Source: Gammaproteobacteria bacterium (GTDB lineage: Bacteria > Pseudomonadota > Gammaproteobacteria > HK1). From it: DNA of 7,032 nt. A program made the position numbers and the translations under genes. Positions within the stretch are counted from its first letter, which is position 1. Each line of letters opens with the position of its first letter. Under the pieces are notes generated by a model that made no database searches, was not told the DNA's origin, and saw only the letters and a list, made by a program, of their open reading frames with translations. Where the stretch lies: NCBI GenBank assembly GCA_020444775.1, contig JAGRHX010000984.1, positions 1 through 7,032 on the forward strand, given 5' to 3'. Of the stretch, positions 6,084 through 7,032 are shown piece by piece.

Positions 6084-6617
6084 TCAGCGCGACTCGCGGC
6101 TGCGGATGTGCTCGATGACGCGTCGCGTGCTCTCGAAGGCCAGCTCCGGCAGCTCGTGTAGCGCGAAGAAGCGGGCCGCCACCGCGTCGTCCCCGGCCTG
6201 CAGCTCGCCGGCGACCACGTGTGCCCTGTAGAGGATGAAGATCGATGCGCCACCTTGTTCCGGCGGATTGCGGATCACGTCGATCAGCGCCTGCACCCTG
6301 ACCTCGAGACCGGTCTCCTCCAGCACTTCGAGCTGAGCATGGGCGATCGGGTCGTCACCCCGGTCCAGATAGCCGGCCGGGAGGCTCCACTTGCCCTTCT
6401 CGGGCTGGAAGCCGCGTTTGACCAGCAGCACGCGCTGAGCTTCGTCCTCGACCCAGGCACCTACGCCGACCTTGGGCTCGACGAAATGCACGAAGCCGCA
6501 GCTCGGGCAGGCGCGTCGCGGCTTGCCGCCGATTTCACGAGTCTGCATGGGACCCGCGCATTTGCAGCACCAGCGAATATCATCCGGTGCGCTGGTGGGG
6601 GGTGAGGCGATTGTCAT
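6084..6617 (-). CDS. Nudix hydrolase with N-terminal zinc ribbon
   Basis: This 177-residue protein has a zinc ribbon of two CxxC pairs (C17/C20 and C37/C40) followed by a Nudix domain. The ribbon layout is that of the NudC-like and ADP-ribose-pyrophosphatase-like Nudix proteins. Nudix enzymes cleave nucleoside diphosphates linked to another group (X), using Mg2+ held by the Nudix box. The box spans about 82-104 and ends LEVLEETGL, with the metal-binding glutamates E97, E100 and E101 present. The first glutamate of the consensus is D88 and the arginine before the E is L96, so the box departs at two positions. GKWSLPAGYLD precedes it as expected. Substrate unknown. The ATG at 6617 is preferred because homologues begin close to the zinc ribbon; a TTG at 6644 would add nine residues, and neither has a clear ribosome binding site. 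A 204-bp gap with a possible promoter separates it from the LLM gene downstream. Confidence 0.92.
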   Translation of the reverse strand: MTIASPPTSAPDDIRWCCKCAGPMQTREIGGKPRRACPSCGFVHFVEPKVGVGAWVEDEAQRVLLVKRGFQPEKGKWSLPAGYLDRGDDPIAHAQLEVLEETGLEVRVQALIDVIRNPPEQGGASIFILYRAHVVAGELQAGDDAVAARFFALHELPELAFESTRRVIEHIRSRESR

Positions 6618-6747
6618 CGAAGACCATGGGTCATTGAAGCTCAACAGGGAAGACCAACAGGTCGTTGCGGACGCTGGACTCGAAGGACCGCCGGAGCGCT
6701 TCGATGCGCCGCGGGGAACTTCGAGTCGGGCAGCCCGTGTGTGTCCT

Positions 6748-6780
6748 CGACAGACAACGACCCTGCGAGTGGCAGGGCCG
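6748..6780 (-). terminator. Probable intrinsic terminator of the aldolase gene
   Basis: Read on the minus strand, CGGCCCTGC and GCAGGGTCG pair as a 9-bp stem around a 5-base loop, followed by TTGTCTGTC. The third pair is G-U in the minus-strand RNA but would be an A-C mismatch in a plus-strand RNA, which supports the leftward direction. It lies 27 bases beyond the aldolase stop. The T-rich tail is modest. Confidence 0.6.
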
Positions 6781-6806
6781 TCGAGTCGACGCGAACGGGC
6801 CCGCGA

Positions 6807-7032
6807 TCAGGTCTTGGACGCCTGGTAGATGCTCTCGATGGCGCTCTCCAGCAGCGCGTTGAAGTCCTTGTCACTCTGTTGCTTGCTCAGGCCCTCGGTC
6901 AGCGCCCGGGAGAAGCTTGCAACCACACCCTTGTTGCGCGACATGCGTGCGTTCGCCTCGTCGCGGCTATAGCCGCCGGACAGCGCGACCACCTTGAGCA
7001 CGTTCGGGTGCTTGACCAGCTCGGCGTAGAAG
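6807..7032 (-). CDS. Class I fructose-bisphosphate aldolase, C-terminal part, cut by window edge
   Basis: Only the last 74 residues are inside the window (a family member has roughly 300), starting [20 protein letters not shown]. The motif [12 protein letters not shown] is the conserved C-terminal phosphate-binding strand and turn of bacterial class I fructose-bisphosphate aldolases, and the ending [10 protein letters not shown] is typical of the family. The enzyme is cytoplasmic, interconverts fructose 1,6-bisphosphate with dihydroxyacetone phosphate and glyceraldehyde 3-phosphate in glycolysis and gluconeogenesis, and works through a Schiff-base lysine without a metal; that lysine lies outside the window. 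The gene ends with a TGA at 6807-6809 and a probable terminator follows. The family call rests on the conserved C-terminus, which is distinctive. Confidence 0.92.
   Translation of the reverse strand, partial: FYAELVKHPNVLKVVALSGGYSRDEANARMSRNKGVVASFSRALTEGLSKQQSDKDFNALLESAIESIYQASKT

Noticed and set aside
6078..6090. GCGCTG-T-CAGCGC dyad at the Nudix stop codon
   Set aside because: The one-base centre cannot form a proper hairpin loop without losing inner pairs, and it overlaps coding sequence; most likely chance.
6618..6806. Possible small gene between the Nudix and aldolase genes
   Set aside because: Frames here overlap the flanking coding regions and give low-complexity translations; the stretch is explained by a leader and a terminator.

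Overview
This is a GC-rich bacterial chromosomal window, densely packed with genes on both strands. Short leaders, mostly Shine-Dalgarno-preceded starts and the protein families (TauD/TfdA dioxygenase, Gfo/Idh/MocA oxidoreductase, DUF488, DUF2905, class I fructose-bisphosphate aldolase) suggest a proteobacterium, perhaps a gammaproteobacterium. That placement is inference from the style of the proteins; no rRNA or other marker is present. I see no tRNA, rRNA, CRISPR array, transposase or phage gene.

Layout. (1) Positions 1-619, minus strand: the N-terminal 206 residues of a luciferase-like (LLM class) flavin oxidoreductase that runs off the left edge. (2) 620-787: a divergent promoter region holding three tandem 15-bp repeats that end in the ribosome binding site of the next gene. 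(3) 788-1660, plus: a TauD/TfdA-type Fe(II)/2-oxoglutarate dioxygenase. (4) 1682-1719: a perfect 15-bp-stem hairpin in the short convergent gap. (5) 1730-2776, minus: a Gfo/Idh/MocA family protein whose usual catalytic positions are all changed. (6) 2777-2890: a second divergent intergenic region. (7) 2891-3514 and 3560-4744, plus: a DUF488 protein followed by a 12-helix MFS transporter, probably co-transcribed. (8) 4785-4985 and 5007-5879, minus: a DUF2905 small membrane protein downstream of a second LLM-class oxidoreductase, 21 bp apart. (9) 6084-6617, minus: a zinc-ribbon Nudix hydrolase. (10) 6807-7032, minus: the C-terminal 74 residues of a class I fructose-bisphosphate aldolase entering from the right edge, followed by a likely terminator.

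How the genes may work together. The left two-thirds look like accessory catabolic genes: two flavin-dependent LLM enzymes, a 2-oxoglutarate dioxygenase, a dehydrogenase-fold protein and an exchanger-type transporter. Such sets are common where small organic compounds are oxidised, but no substrate can be read from the sequence and the alternating strands argue against one operon. The right end (Nudix, aldolase) looks like ordinary housekeeping metabolism. I found no convincing new multi-gene system. The points most worth a second look are the leader repeat, the catalytically atypical Gfo/Idh protein, the Nudix box substitutions and two inverted repeats in regulatory positions.
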